From NCBI GenBank assembly GCA_003240775.1, contig QFNI01000019.1, positions 1 through 64,000 on the forward strand: a DNA stretch of 64,000 nt, written 5' to 3'. The first letter of the stretch is position 1; every line of letters starts with the position of its first letter. This document shows positions 1 to 9,075 of the stretch, piece by piece. Made by a program: the position numbers and the translations under genes. The notes beneath the pieces were generated by a model, which saw only the letters and a list, made by a program, of their open reading frames with translations, had not been told where the DNA came from and did no database searches. Origin of the DNA: Mesorhizobium amorphae (GTDB lineage Bacteria > Pseudomonadota > Alphaproteobacteria > Rhizobiales > Rhizobiaceae).

Positions 1-87
1 CAAGCCTCGACACGGCAGCGCCGCCAGCTTGACGCAAGCGTGGAATTGGGTTGGAACGCCCGCCGACCCTTTCGGACCAAGCCCACC

Positions 88-690
88 ATGGCGAGCGACG
101 CCGACCTTCAGACCCAAGAAACGGCGGCCCTGCTCGAAGGCCTCGGGCACCGCTCGATCGTGTTCGTCGGCCTGATGGGCGCGGGCAAGACGGCGATCGG
201 CCGAAAGGTCGCACACATGCTCGGCCTTTCCTTCCGCGACAGCGACAACGAGATCGAGGACGCCGCGCGCATGAGCGTGCCCGAGCTTTTCGCGGCTTAT
301 GGCGAGCCCGAGTTCCGCGCTCTAGAAACCCGCGTGATCGGTCGCCTGCTCGAAAACGGCCCGCAGGTGCTGTCCACCGGCGGCGGCGCCTTCATGAACG
401 AGACCACGCGCCAGGCGGTCGGACAGCGCGGCGTGTCCGTCTGGCTCAAGGCCGAGCTCGACGTGTTATTCGACCGTGTGTCGCGCAAAACCAACCGCCC
501 GCTCCTGCGCACCGCCGACCCGCGCGCGACGCTCGCGCAGCTGATGGAAGACCGCCACCCCACTTATGCGCTGGCCGACCTCACGGTGGTGACACGCGAC
601 GAAAAGAAGGACGTGATCGCGGCGGAAGTCGTGCATGCGCTCGCCCGTCATCTGGGCTGCGCCCTGCCCCAGGAGGAGAGCGCCCGATGA
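88..690 (+). CDS. aroK: Shikimate kinase
   Basis: Phosphorylates shikimate at O3 with ATP, the fifth step of the cytoplasmic shikimate pathway to chorismate. The P-loop GLMGAGKT is at residues 28-35, and the shikimate-binding DSD follows at about 52-54. Further on come the GGG turn (STGGGAF) and the lid region around NRPLL. The 200-aa product has normal length. I chose the ATG at 88; an in-frame GTG at 40 would add 16 unrelated residues. The stop overlaps the aroB start (ATGA), so the two genes are translationally coupled consecutive-pathway enzymes. Confidence 0.95.
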   Translation: MASDADLQTQETAALLEGLGHRSIVFVGLMGAGKTAIGRKVAHMLGLSFRDSDNEIEDAARMSVPELFAAYGEPEFRALETRVIGRLLENGPQVLSTGGGAFMNETTRQAVGQRGVSVWLKAELDVLFDRVSRKTNRPLLRTADPRATLAQLMEDRHPTYALADLTVVTRDEKKDVIAAEVVHALARHLGCALPQEESAR

Positions 691-1805
691 ACTCGCCCGA
701 ACGCGTGGGCGTTCCCCTTCCCGGTCGCGAATACGATATCCTGATCGGCCCGGGCCTGCTTGCCCGCGCGGGCGAGGAGGTGGCGAAACGCCTCGGACCC
801 GTGCGCGCGGCAGTGGTGGCCGACGAAAACGTCGCGGCGCTTCACCTCGCGCCCCTGATCGAGGGGTTGGCGGCAGGCGGCGTCGAGGCGCGCGCGCTCG
901 TGCTTTCGCCGGGCGAAAAGACAAAGGGGTTCTCCTCGCTGCAGGGCGTGGTGGAGTTCGCGCTCGCCGAGCGGCTCGAGCGCCGCGACGCGCTGGTGGC
1001 GCTGGGCGGCGGGGTGATCGGCGATCTCGTGGGCTTCGCAGCCGGCATCGTGCGGCGCGGCATGCCTTTCGTTCAGGTGCCGACCTCGCTTCTGGCGCAG
1101 GTCGATTCCTCGGTCGGCGGCAAGACCGGCATCAACAGTCCGCATGGCAAGAACTTGGTCGGCGTATTCCACCAACCCCGCCTGGTGCTCGCGGACACGA
1201 ACGTGCTCGACACGCTTTCCCCCCGCGAGTTCCGCGCGGGCTATGCCGAGGTGGTCAAATACGGACTGATCGACCGGCCCGACTTCTTCCGCTGGCTGGA
1301 AGAAAACCGCGAGGAGATCTTTGCGGGCGGCCCCGCACGCACCCGCGCCATCGCCGAATCGTGCCGCGCCAAGGCGGATGTGGTGGTGCGCGACGAGTTC
1401 GAGCACGGCGACCGCGCGCTTCTGAACCTCGGCCACACCTTCGGCCACGCGCTCGAAGGCGCGACCGGCTATGACGGCGCCCGCCTCGTCCACGGCGAGG
1501 GCGTTGCCATCGGCGTAAGCCTGGCGCTGCGCTTCTCGGCCCGCCTCAACCTCGCGAGCCCTGACGACGCATCCCGCGTCGAAGCCCATTTCCGCGCAGC
1601 CGGCCTGCCCACCCGCATCCAGGACATCCCAGGTCCCCCGCCCGACGCCGAAACGCTGATGGGCTTCATGCTGCAAGACAAGAAGGTCGAAGGCGGCAAG
1701 CTGACATTCATCCTGTCCCGCGCTATCGGCCAGAGCTTCATCGCCAAGGACGTGCCGCTTTCCGAAGCCCAATCCTTCCTGAGCGACACGCTTTCGACGC
1801 CCTGA
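687..1805 (+). CDS. aroB: 3-dehydroquinate synthase
   Basis: Converts DAHP to 3-dehydroquinate, the second shikimate-pathway step, using NAD and a divalent metal. The glycine-rich nucleotide motif GGGVIGD is at residues 107-113. The family signatures VDSSVGGKTGIN, GYAEVVKYG, LNLGHTFGHALE and HGEGVAIG are present in order and supply the metal ligands. The product is 372 aa, the normal size. The ATG overlaps the aroK stop and a GGAGGAG ribosome-binding site lies just upstream inside aroK. The aroK-aroB order is common in alphaproteobacteria. Confidence 0.96.
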   Translation: MNSPERVGVPLPGREYDILIGPGLLARAGEEVAKRLGPVRAAVVADENVAALHLAPLIEGLAAGGVEARALVLSPGEKTKGFSSLQGVVEFALAERLERRDALVALGGGVIGDLVGFAAGIVRRGMPFVQVPTSLLAQVDSSVGGKTGINSPHGKNLVGVFHQPRLVLADTNVLDTLSPREFRAGYAEVVKYGLIDRPDFFRWLEENREEIFAGGPARTRAIAESCRAKADVVVRDEFEHGDRALLNLGHTFGHALEGATGYDGARLVHGEGVAIGVSLALRFSARLNLASPDDASRVEAHFRAAGLPTRIQDIPGPPPDAETLMGFMLQDKKVEGGKLTFILSRAIGQSFIAKDVPLSEAQSFLSDTLSTP

Positions 1806-1851
1806 CCCCCGTTGGCGCCTGCCCGCCGATCGTCTATAGCAGGCGCGTCGT

Positions 1852-1928
1852 GGTCCCGTAGCTCAGTAGGATAGAGCGGCAGATTCCTAATCTGTAGGCC
1901 ACTGGTTCGAATCCAGTCGGGATCACCA
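1852..1928 (+). tRNA. tRNA-Arg (anticodon CCT)
   Basis: A full cloverleaf can be folded by eye. The 7-bp acceptor stem is GGTCCCG with CGGGATC (one G-T pair), and the D-arm is GCTC..GAGC. The anticodon stem is GCAGA/TCTGT around loop TTCCTAA, so the anticodon is CCT. The T-arm is CTGGTTCGAATCCAG. Discriminator A is followed by an encoded CCA. It reads the AGG arginine codon. Confidence 0.95.
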
Positions 1929-2020
1929 CCCTTCCCCCATCGCATGTCTGCCTGAAGCCCGCTCTTGCGTGCGGGGTTCGGGTTTGGTCTCATCTGCGTG
2001 TTCGCAAGGGAGGAACGCAG

Positions 2021-2251
2021 ATGGATTGGGTGGAAACGGTTTGCCCTGTGAGCGAGGAGCCGGCGTTGCGGCGGGCGGAGGGGGCTGACGTCGAGGAGTT
2101 CAAGTGCCCGATCTGCCGCAAGTTCAGGATCAGCGCAGAGGCGCTGGAGGGAATCAAGCGCTATGATCGCGAAGGGCGGATGGAATTGCTGCATCTCGCG
2201 CAGGGGCTGGCTGGGCCCGACGAGGTTCCGCTGATCGACAAGGTGCCCTGA
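2021..2251 (+). CDS. Small protein with a CPIC motif, unknown function
   Basis: I do not recognise this 76-aa protein. A good ribosome-binding site (GGGAGG) lies 7-8 bases before the ATG. The sequence is acidic at the N-terminus, has one CxxC pair (FKCPICRKF, about residues 27-35) and then a charged helix-like stretch. A single CxxC could be half of a metal or redox site, possibly completed by dimerisation; this is a guess. It stands alone between the tRNA and another small gene. Confidence 0.55.
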   Translation: MDWVETVCPVSEEPALRRAEGADVEEFKCPICRKFRISAEALEGIKRYDREGRMELLHLAQGLAGPDEVPLIDKVP

Positions 2252-2335
2252 GGGATGGGGAACCGCAGCGGGGTTGAGGCGTCTTCGTGATCGTGGGGCA
2301 TGCGGGGCGCTGCCCGGCGATGGCGGAGATGCGGG

Positions 2336-2578
2336 ATGTTCGAGGTGGTGCACGAGACGCGCAAGGACGGGCAGACGCCGGATGCGCAGGCCGCGCCGCT
2401 GACGAGCCTGGTTCTGTCCTCGAAATTTCAGACCGAAGCCAAGGCGCGCTCGGCCTGCCAGGGTTTTCAGGCGCCCTATGACGAGCGCTGGGACGAGGAA
2501 GGCCGCAACTGGTTTTTCGGGCGCTCGGCGAAAGAGCCGGGCAAGGTCTCGATCTGGTACTACCGGCCCGAGGCCTGA
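2336..2578 (+). CDS. Small conserved-looking protein, unknown function
   Basis: An 80-aa soluble protein of unknown function. The ATG at 2336 starts MFEVVHETR and has GGCGGAG-like purines before it; earlier in-frame starts give low-quality extensions. The C-terminal half is rich in aromatic and charged residues (the WFFGRSAKEPGK and SIWYYRP segments), as in small folded domains. No signal peptide or membrane segment. Its stop meets the stop of the MFS gene on the opposite strand, so the two converge with no intergenic space. Confidence 0.65.
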   Translation: MFEVVHETRKDGQTPDAQAAPLTSLVLSSKFQTEAKARSACQGFQAPYDERWDEEGRNWFFGRSAKEPGKVSIWYYRPEA

Positions 2579-3745
2579 TCAGCCGGCAAGGGTTGCGACG
2601 GGTGCGGGCGCCTGGGCCTGCGGGCGGCGGCGCAGCCAAGCGGTGAGCGCGAGAGCCAGCGCAAAGAGAAGTCCGTTCACCGCAAAGGCGACGGGATAGG
2701 CGAAACGCTCGGCCATCTCGCCGAACAAAAGGGGCGCGGGAATGCGCGGGAGCGCCGTGACGAGCGCGAGCACGCCGAGCGCCTGGGCTGCCGCAAGACC
2801 CGCATAGCGCGGGGCGAGCGAAAAGCCGCATGGCACGAGGCAGCCCGTGCCTGCGCCGATCAGCGCGAAGCCCACAGCACTTTGGGCGAACGAAGTGCTG
2901 GTCGCCACCACGGCGAAGCCCAAGGCCGCCCCCAGGATCGACAGTTCCATCACGCGCAGATCGCCGAGCCGACGGCGGAACCGGTCGGCCCAGCATCGCA
3001 CGAGGCCCTGGCAGAGCGAGAACGCGGTGGCGCCGAAGCCGGCATAGGCCGCAAGCTCGGGCGACTGGGCGGCGAGCGCGGGTGCCGAAAACATGATGGC
3101 CGCCATCTCGCCGGCGATGCAGATGCCGACGATCAGGCCGAGCAGCACGATCGGCCGGTTGAAACGCCATGATTGCGGGGGCGCGGTGTCGTCGAGTGCG
3201 GCCACGGCGCGACGAGGGGTCAGGCGGCGAACGGCGATCAGCGCTGCGCCATAGACGAGGCAGGCGAGAAGGGCGGTGGCCAACGGGCCGCCATGCGTCA
3301 TCACTAGGCTGCCGAGGATGGCGGTCGCGGCCGAGGCGAAGGAAGCGGAGGCGTGGAACCCCGCGAGAACGGGGCGGCCGATCTCGGCTTCCACCGCCGT
3401 GCCTTCGGCGTTCATCAGGCCGTCGAAAGCGCCCGCGACGAGGCCGAAAGCGGTGATGCCCGCGAGAAAGCCGGCCGGGCTCTGCACGTTGAGAAGCACG
3501 ATCAGGGCGGCCATGGCGAGCGCGATGGAACACAGCAGCAGCGTCTTGATCGATCGGCTGCGCGAAAGAACGCCGCCGCCGGCCATGCCCAGAAGCGACG
3601 CCGCGATGAAGGTGGTGACGGCATAGCCCAGCAATTGCGGCGTCATGCCGGAGCGCAGCGCAACGCTCGCGATGGCGCCCGCCCAAAGGCCGTAGCCCGC
3701 GCCAAAGGCGATGAAGGCAGCGAAAACAGCGTGGCGCGGTGTCAT
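2579..3745 (-). CDS. Major facilitator superfamily transporter
   Basis: An inner-membrane secondary transporter of about 388 aa. Nearly the whole protein is alternating hydrophobic helices, about eleven to twelve, with a basic cytoplasmic loop between the halves (VRRLTPRRA). Short basic turns after TM2 and TM8 are typical MFS features. The substrate cannot be deduced. The start is placed at MTPRHAVFAAF, the first Met directly before helix 1; an ATG 15 bases earlier is equally possible and neither has a strong ribosome-binding site. Confidence 0.85.
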   Translation of the reverse strand: MTPRHAVFAAFIAFGAGYGLWAGAIASVALRSGMTPQLLGYAVTTFIAASLLGMAGGGVLSRSRSIKTLLLCSIALAMAALIVLLNVQSPAGFLAGITAFGLVAGAFDGLMNAEGTAVEAEIGRPVLAGFHASASFASAATAILGSLVMTHGGPLATALLACLVYGAALIAVRRLTPRRAVAALDDTAPPQSWRFNRPIVLLGLIVGICIAGEMAAIMFSAPALAAQSPELAAYAGFGATAFSLCQGLVRCWADRFRRRLGDLRVMELSILGAALGFAVVATSTSFAQSAVGFALIGAGTGCLVPCGFSLAPRYAGLAAAQALGVLALVTALPRIPAPLLFGEMAERFAYPVAFAVNGLLFALALALTAWLRRRPQAQAPAPVATLAG

Positions 3746-3827
3746 GGTGCCGCTGTGCATCGGCGAAATCGCGCGCGCAATGGGGTGGAAGGGGCGCCGT
3801 GCAGATTTGATCGACGGCGTGCTTTCG

Positions 3828-4445
3828 TCACCCGCCGTCGAGCACGTGGAGGCGGCCTTCGGCTGCGGCGCGCTCCACGAAGCTGCGCTCGTCTCCCCAG
3901 GCGTGGCGGCGCCAGCCGGCCCAGGAGAAGCCGACAAGCTCGATCCGCCATTCGGCTGCGGGAAACCGCTCGAGCGCGTCCCAGACACCGAAATAGCCGG
4001 TGGAGGGAAAGACCTCGCGCATGGTGGCATCGGAGAGGCCGAGTGCCGCGCAGCCGTCGAGATAGAACTGCCGGGGCAGCACGCTCACCGTCTTGCCCGC
4101 GCGGCCGAAGGCGAGAATCGTGGCCCAGGTCCAGTCGGCGCGGCGGCCCTTGATGCGCGACAAGACGTTGGGGCGGGGAAAGAAGCGTTGGATGATGTCG
4201 GGATGGTAGGCGAGCACCACCTCGCGCGCGGCCCGAAAGATGGGCGAGCCGATGAGGGCGGGGTCGCGAAGGCGGCGCTGCATGGGCTTGCCGGAATTGG
4301 CCATCATCAAGCGGTCGGTGCGCGTGCCCGAAAGACCGATGCCGGCCTTGGGCTCGTTGAAGCGCAGCACGAAGTCCGCCGCATCCACATGGGCGCTCCA
4401 ATCGCGCCCGAGCGGGCCGTTGCCGACGATCACCAGCCGCTTCAC
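3828..4445 (-). CDS. GT29/sialyltransferase-like protein (rhizobial 'urease operon accessory' type)
   Basis: A 205-aa cytoplasmic protein starting with a Rossmann-like strand and the motif IVGNGP (residues 5-10), followed by RFNEPKAG about 20 residues later. That pair resembles the donor-binding L-motif of GT29 sialyltransferases. Similar rhizobial proteins are often labelled urease operon accessory protein, but no urease genes are nearby. The acceptor is unknown, and a catalytic role is inferred only from the motif. It lies on the same strand as ada and the MFS gene, with short gaps, so it may share their transcript. Confidence 0.6.
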   Translation of the reverse strand: MKRLVIVGNGPLGRDWSAHVDAADFVLRFNEPKAGIGLSGTRTDRLMMANSGKPMQRRLRDPALIGSPIFRAAREVVLAYHPDIIQRFFPRPNVLSRIKGRRADWTWATILAFGRAGKTVSVLPRQFYLDGCAALGLSDATMREVFPSTGYFGVWDALERFPAAEWRIELVGFSWAGWRRHAWGDERSFVERAAAEGRLHVLDGG

Positions 4446-4502
4446 CGCCGCGCCTCCGTTTGCTCGGCCCCTTGCCCCGAATGGCGCGGGGCCGCAAGGG
4501 CG

Positions 4503-5564
4503 TCAGCCCGAGCGCTGCTCTTTCAGGAGAAGGGCGCGTTTGCGGTCGACGCCCCAGCGATAGCCGGACAAGGCGCCATCGTTGCGCACCACGCGATGGC
4601 AGGGCACGGCGACCGCGAGCGGGTTCGCAGCGCAGGCCCCGGCCACCGCCCGCGTCGCGGACGGCGCGCCGATGCGCGCGGCGAGTTCGGCATAGGAAAC
4701 GGTTTCGCCCGCAGGGATGGCGACGAGCGCGCGCCAGACCCGCTCCTGAAAGGCCGTGCCCTGGATGTCGAGCGGCAGGCCATGCCCGCGGTGGGGGTCT
4801 TCCACAAGCCCGACGACCTCGGCCACCACCTGCTCGAAGCCTGCGTCACCGGGTTGGAGCTCGGCTTGGGGGAAACGGTCCTGGAGATCTCGGACGAGTG
4901 CCTCGGGATCGTCGCAGAGCAGGATGGCACAGACGCCACGCGCGCTTTGCGCGACGAGCACCGCGCCCAGCGAACTCTGGCCGACCGCGAAACGGATCGT
5001 CGAGCCGGCGGCCCCCTTGCGCAGGCTCGCGGGCTTCACGCCGAGGCGCTTCGCAGCACTCTCATAGAAGCGGCTGTTGGAGGTGAAGCCCGCTGCATAG
5101 ATGGCATCGGTGACAGTGGCAGAGCTGTCCGCGAGTGCTGCACGCATGCGCTTGGCCTGCTCGGCCGCGCCATAGGCCTTGGGCGTCAGGCCGGTGGCAG
5201 CCTTGAACAGGCGATGGAAACGCGATGCGCTGAGGCCGACGCGGGTCGCGAGTTCCTCGAGCAGTGGAGGCTCGGGCGTGTCTTCCAGGATGCGGCACGC
5301 CCGAGCGATGCGGGAAACGTCGCGCTCGCTTTGCGAGGGACCGTCGGGCGTGCAGCGCAGGCAAGGGCGGAAGCCTGCACGTTTGGCCTCAGCGTTGTCG
5401 GCGAAGAAGCGGAGGTTTTCGGGCCGGGCGGGACGCGACGGGCAGGACGGGCGGCAGTAAACGCCGGTGGTCGTCACGCCGTAGACGAAACTGCCGTCCG
5501 CACGCGCATCGCGCGCGGCAACGGCCGCCCAGCGGGCTTGGGGATCGGTCATCGGCTGGTCCAT
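4503..5564 (-). CDS. ada: Ada: bifunctional alkylation-response activator and O6-methylguanine-DNA methyltransferase
   Basis: Repairs alkylated DNA by suicide methyl transfer and activates the adaptive response. The N-terminal zinc domain has Cys37, Cys41, Cys68 and Cys71, matching Cys38/42/69/72 of E. coli Ada, where Cys38 accepts methyl from phosphotriesters. An AraC-type helix-turn-helix follows (about residues 85-180). The C-terminal methyltransferase domain carries PCHRV with Cys322 (Cys321 in E. coli). At 353 aa it is full length. The start at MDQPM has GGAG 9-10 bases upstream. It is divergent from the TetR gene. Confidence 0.95.
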   Translation of the reverse strand: MDQPMTDPQARWAAVAARDARADGSFVYGVTTTGVYCRPSCPSRPARPENLRFFADNAEAKRAGFRPCLRCTPDGPSQSERDVSRIARACRILEDTPEPPLLEELATRVGLSASRFHRLFKAATGLTPKAYGAAEQAKRMRAALADSSATVTDAIYAAGFTSNSRFYESAAKRLGVKPASLRKGAAGSTIRFAVGQSSLGAVLVAQSARGVCAILLCDDPEALVRDLQDRFPQAELQPGDAGFEQVVAEVVGLVEDPHRGHGLPLDIQGTAFQERVWRALVAIPAGETVSYAELAARIGAPSATRAVAGACAANPLAVAVPCHRVVRNDGALSGYRWGVDRKRALLLKEQRSG

Positions 5565-5692
5565 GACGGGTGCTCCGTGTTGTGATGGAGCCAAGGTAGT
5601 TTGTCGATGGGGTGCGGGCACTCCGGTCCTTGCTGCCGAATTCGGGAAGTGAACTGACGTCGCGTGCTTGACCACACCCACCTCCCATTTTA

Positions 5693-5710
5693 TGAATGAT
5701 CGTTCATTCA
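5693..5710. promoter_or_regulatory. Inverted repeat, probable TetR operator
   Basis: Perfect arms TGAATGA and TCATTCA flank a 4-base spacer. It ends 10 bases before the ATG of the TetR gene, a typical autoregulatory position that would also control the ivd-mccBA genes downstream. It could also affect the divergent ada promoter. Confidence 0.7.
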
Positions 5711-5720
5711 GCGAGGTGCC

Positions 5721-6323
5721 ATGCCGCCCAAGGGCCAAGCCACCGCCGAACGCATCGAGCAGGCAGCGTTGAAGCTGTTTGCAGCGCGGGGTTACGCGGC
5801 TGTCTCTATGCGCGACATCGCCGACGGCGTGGGCATCCGCCAAGGCGGGCTCTACAACCATTTTCCGACCAAGCAGAGCATCCTGTTCGGCCTGCTCGCG
5901 GGCCACATGGAGCGGTTGATCACGGCATGGGGCGAAAACGCGGCGGGCGGGAGTGCCGCCGAGCGGCTTACGGCGTTCGCCCGCTTCCACATCCGCTTCC
6001 ATTTCGCACGGCCCGACGAGGTGTTCATCGCCTACATGGAGCTGCGAAGCCTGGAGGCGGAGAACTTCACGGCCATCGAGCGCCTGCGCGACCGCTACGA
6101 GGCGGGCCTGCGCGACATCCTGGACGAGCTCGGACAAGCCGAGCCGGCGGTTGCCGCGCGCGCGCTGATCGCCATGCTGACGGGCGTGACCACATGGTAC
6201 CGGCCGGGTGGGCGGCTGTCGATCGGGGCGGTGGAAGCGCTCTATGTCGACATGGCGCGCGGCGCGGTCGGCCTTTCTCCCCTTTCCCAAGAGATGGAGC
6301 TTGCATGTTCGACGGCGGCTTGA
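5721..6323 (+). CDS. TetR-family regulator of the isovalerate/leucine operon
   Basis: A 200-aa DNA-binding repressor. The N-terminal helix-turn-helix is at about residues 29-48 (MRDIADGVGI..GGLYNHF), the typical TetR pattern, followed by an all-helical ligand domain. It overlaps the ivd start by 19 bases and carries an upstream palindrome, so I infer that it represses itself and ivd-mccB-mccA until a branched-chain acyl-CoA intermediate binds. The ligand is an inference from the operon. The 3' overlap suggests one transcript for all four genes. Confidence 0.88.
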   Translation: MPPKGQATAERIEQAALKLFAARGYAAVSMRDIADGVGIRQGGLYNHFPTKQSILFGLLAGHMERLITAWGENAAGGSAAERLTAFARFHIRFHFARPDEVFIAYMELRSLEAENFTAIERLRDRYEAGLRDILDELGQAEPAVAARALIAMLTGVTTWYRPGGRLSIGAVEALYVDMARGAVGLSPLSQEMELACSTAA

Positions 6324-7471
6324 GCTTCGGCCTGCCCGAGGAGATCGGGCTTCTCCAGGACACCGTGCGCCGCTTCGCCCGCGAGCGGGTGGCGCCCTTG
6401 GCCGACGAGATGGATCGCGAGGGCACGTTTCCCGCGGAGCTCTGGGGCGAGCTCGGCGCGCTCGGACTTCTCGGATTGACGGTGGAAGAAGAATGGGGCG
6501 GGGCCGGCATGGGCTATCTCGCCCATGTGGTTGCGATGGAAGAACTGAGCCGCGCCTCGGCCTCGGTCGGCTTGTCCTATGGCGCGCATTCCAATCTCTG
6601 CGTGAACCAGATCAGGCGCGCGGGCTCGGACGCGCAGAAGCGGACATACCTGCCTGCTCTCGTTTCCGGCGAGGCGGTGGGAGCGCTTGCGATGTCCGAA
6701 GCCGGCGCTGGCTCGGATGTGGTGGGTATGAAGCTGCGCGCGGAGAAGCGGAGCGACGGATACCTGCTGAACGGCACCAAGATGTGGATAACCAACGGGC
6801 CGGACGCCGCGACACTGGTGGTCTATGCCAAGACCGAACCAGAGGCCGGCGCGCGTGGGATCACGGCCTTCATCGTGGAGCGCGGGTTCTCAGGGTTTTC
6901 CGCTTCGCCCAAGCTCGACAAGCTGGGCATGCGGGGATCCCACACGTCGGAACTCGTGTTCTCCGACTGCCTCGTGCCCCTGGAGAACGTTCTGGGCGAG
7001 GAGAACCGGGGCGTCGAAGTCCTGATGAGTGGGCTCGACTATGAGCGGATCGTGTTGGCCGGCGGGCCGCTCGGCATCATGGCGGCCTGTCTCGATGCGG
7101 CACTTCCCTATGCGCGGGAGCGCCACCAGTTCGGCGAAGCGATCGGCAGCTTCCAGCTGATGGGAGGCAAGCTCGCGGACATGTATGTGCGCGCCAACGC
7201 CGCCCGCGCCTATGTCTATGCGGTGGCGAATGCTGCCGACCGGGGCGAAACCACGCGCAAGGACGCGGCGGGCTGCATCCTTTTCGCCGCGGAGACGGCG
7301 ACAGCATTGGCGCTCGAAGCCATCCAGACCTTGGGCGGCAACGGCTACACCAACGACTATCCTACCGGCCGCCTGCTGCGCGACGCCAAGCTTTACGAGA
7401 TCGGCGCCGGCACCTCCGAGATCAGGCGGATGCTGATCGGGCGCGAGCTGCACCGGGAGACGGCGCCGTGA
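6305..7471 (+). CDS. ivd: Isovaleryl-CoA dehydrogenase
   Basis: FAD-dependent oxidation of isovaleryl-CoA to 3-methylcrotonyl-CoA in leucine breakdown, passing electrons to ETF. The 388-aa acyl-CoA dehydrogenase has the signatures ALAMSEAGAGSD and QTLGGNGY. Glu247 lies in DYERIVLAGG, the position of the catalytic base characteristic of isovaleryl-CoA dehydrogenases (Glu254 in the human enzyme); short-chain relatives place it elsewhere. The ATG overlaps the TetR gene, and the stop overlaps the mccB GTG start. Confidence 0.93.
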   Translation: MFDGGLSFGLPEEIGLLQDTVRRFARERVAPLADEMDREGTFPAELWGELGALGLLGLTVEEEWGGAGMGYLAHVVAMEELSRASASVGLSYGAHSNLCVNQIRRAGSDAQKRTYLPALVSGEAVGALAMSEAGAGSDVVGMKLRAEKRSDGYLLNGTKMWITNGPDAATLVVYAKTEPEAGARGITAFIVERGFSGFSASPKLDKLGMRGSHTSELVFSDCLVPLENVLGEENRGVEVLMSGLDYERIVLAGGPLGIMAACLDAALPYARERHQFGEAIGSFQLMGGKLADMYVRANAARAYVYAVANAADRGETTRKDAAGCILFAAETATALALEAIQTLGGNGYTNDYPTGRLLRDAKLYEIGAGTSEIRRMLIGRELHRETAP

Positions 7472-9075
7472 GCGTGCTGTCCTCCCAGCTTTCCCCACGC
7501 TCCGACGCCTTCCGGCGCAACCGGGAGGCGATGGAAGAGAAACTGCGGGCGGTGGATGCGGCGGCGCGAACCGCGCTCGACGGGGGCGGCGAGACGGCGC
7601 GCGCGCGCCACGTGTCGCGCGGCAAGCTCCTGCCGCGCGAACGGGTCGCGCGTCTTCTCGATCCCGGCTCGCCCTTTCTTGAGATCGGCCTGCTCGCGGC
7701 CAACGGCCTCTACCGCGACGAGGTGCCGGCTGCCGGGATGATCGCGGGCGTGGGCCGGGTGGCGGGCCGCGAGGTGATGGTGGTGTGCAACGACGCCACC
7801 GTGAAGGGCGGCACCTATTATCCGCTGACCGTGAAGAAGCATCTGCGGGCGCAGGAGATTGCCTTCGAGAACCGGCTTCCTTGCGTCTATCTCGTGGATT
7901 CCGGCGGCGCCAACCTGCCCGAGCAGGACCAGGTGTTTCCCGACCGCGACGGTTTCGGCCGCATCTTCTTCAACCAGGCGCGGATGTCGGCCGAAGGCAT
8001 CGCGCAGATTGCCGTCGTCATGGGCTCGTGCACGGCGGGCGGCGCCTATGTTCCCGCGATGTCGGACGAAACCGTGATCGTGCGAAACCAGGGCACGATC
8101 TTCCTGGCTGGCCCACCGCTCGTGAGGGAGGCGACGGGCGAAGTGGTCTCCGCCGAGGACCTGGGCGGCGGCACGCTTCACGCCACGCTGTCGGGCGTGG
8201 CCGACCATCTGGCCGACGACGACGACCACGCGCTCGTTCTCGCCCGGCAGGCGGTCGCAAGCCTCAACGGTTCCAAGCAGTTGGGCGTCGAGATTCGCGC
8301 GAGCGAGGAGCCTATTCACGAAGAAGATGAGCTTCTGGGCCTCGTGCCAGCCGACGGGCGCACGCCGTTCGACATGCGCGAGCTGATCGCGCGCGTGGTG
8401 GACGGCTCGAAGCTGCACGAGTTCAAGCCGCTTTATGGCGAAACACTGGTTTGCGGCTTCGCGCATATCCACGGGATGCCCGTGGGCATCATCGCGAACA
8501 ACGGGGTGATCTTTTCCGAAAGTGCGGTGAAGGGCGCGCATTTCGTGGAACTCTGCTCGCAGCGCCGCGTGCCGCTGGTGTTTCTGCAGAATGTCACGGG
8601 CTTCATGGTGGGGCGCGACTACGAGGCGGGCGGCATCGCCAAGCACGGAGCGAAGCTCGTGACGGCCGTCTCCACCACTTCCGTGCCCAAGATCACGGTG
8701 CTGGTCGGCGGTTCCTACGGGGCGGGCAATTACGGCATGTGCGGACGAGCGTTCTCGCCGCGTTTTCTGTGGTCGTGGCCGTCTGCGCGCATCGCGGTGA
8801 TGGGCGGGCCGCAGGCGGCGGGCGTGCTCGCGACCGTGAAGCGCGAGGCCATGGCGCGCAAGGACGAGGCGTGGAGCGGGGAGGCCGAGGAAGCCTTCAA
8901 GGCGCCGACGATCCGCCAGTTCGAGGAGCAGAGCCACCCGCTCTATGCCTCCGCACGCCTGTGGGACGACGGCATCATCGACCCCCGCCACACGCGCAGC
9001 GTGCTCGCACTCTCGCTTTCGGCGGCACTCAACGCGCCGATCCCCGAAACGCGCTTCGGCCTTTTCCGGATGTGA
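7468..9075 (+). CDS. mccB: Methylcrotonyl-CoA carboxylase, carboxyltransferase (beta) subunit
   Basis: Transfers the carboxyl group from carboxybiotin to 3-methylcrotonyl-CoA, giving 3-methylglutaconyl-CoA. The 535-aa protein has both crotonase-like halves of acyl-CoA carboxyltransferases. These include the segments VYLVDSGGANLPEQ and GGSYGAGNYGMCGRA, which line the CoA and biotin sites and are typical of the MCC rather than PCC group. The GTG start overlaps the ivd stop (GTGA) and the stop overlaps the mccA start (TGATG), so the three genes are tightly coupled. Confidence 0.94.
   Translation: MSVLSSQLSPRSDAFRRNREAMEEKLRAVDAAARTALDGGGETARARHVSRGKLLPRERVARLLDPGSPFLEIGLLAANGLYRDEVPAAGMIAGVGRVAGREVMVVCNDATVKGGTYYPLTVKKHLRAQEIAFENRLPCVYLVDSGGANLPEQDQVFPDRDGFGRIFFNQARMSAEGIAQIAVVMGSCTAGGAYVPAMSDETVIVRNQGTIFLAGPPLVREATGEVVSAEDLGGGTLHATLSGVADHLADDDDHALVLARQAVASLNGSKQLGVEIRASEEPIHEEDELLGLVPADGRTPFDMRELIARVVDGSKLHEFKPLYGETLVCGFAHIHGMPVGIIANNGVIFSESAVKGAHFVELCSQRRVPLVFLQNVTGFMVGRDYEAGGIAKHGAKLVTAVSTTSVPKITVLVGGSYGAGNYGMCGRAFSPRFLWSWPSARIAVMGGPQAAGVLATVKREAMARKDEAWSGEAEEAFKAPTIRQFEEQSHPLYASARLWDDGIIDPRHTRSVLALSLSAALNAPIPETRFGLFRM

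Noticed and set aside
1852..2600. tRNA-Arg gene as an integration site followed by a small mobile island
   Set aside because: No integrase, direct repeat of the tRNA 3' end or change in base composition follows; the small genes look ordinary.
3711..5585. Long open frame of over 600 codons on the plus strand opposite the GT29-like and ada genes
   Set aside because: High GC leaves few stops in the complementary frame. The protein has no recognisable motif and the minus-strand genes carry intact catalytic motifs.
7393..8991. Minus-strand open frame of over 500 codons opposite mccB
   Set aside because: It mirrors the mccB codons; no ribosome-binding site or family motif.
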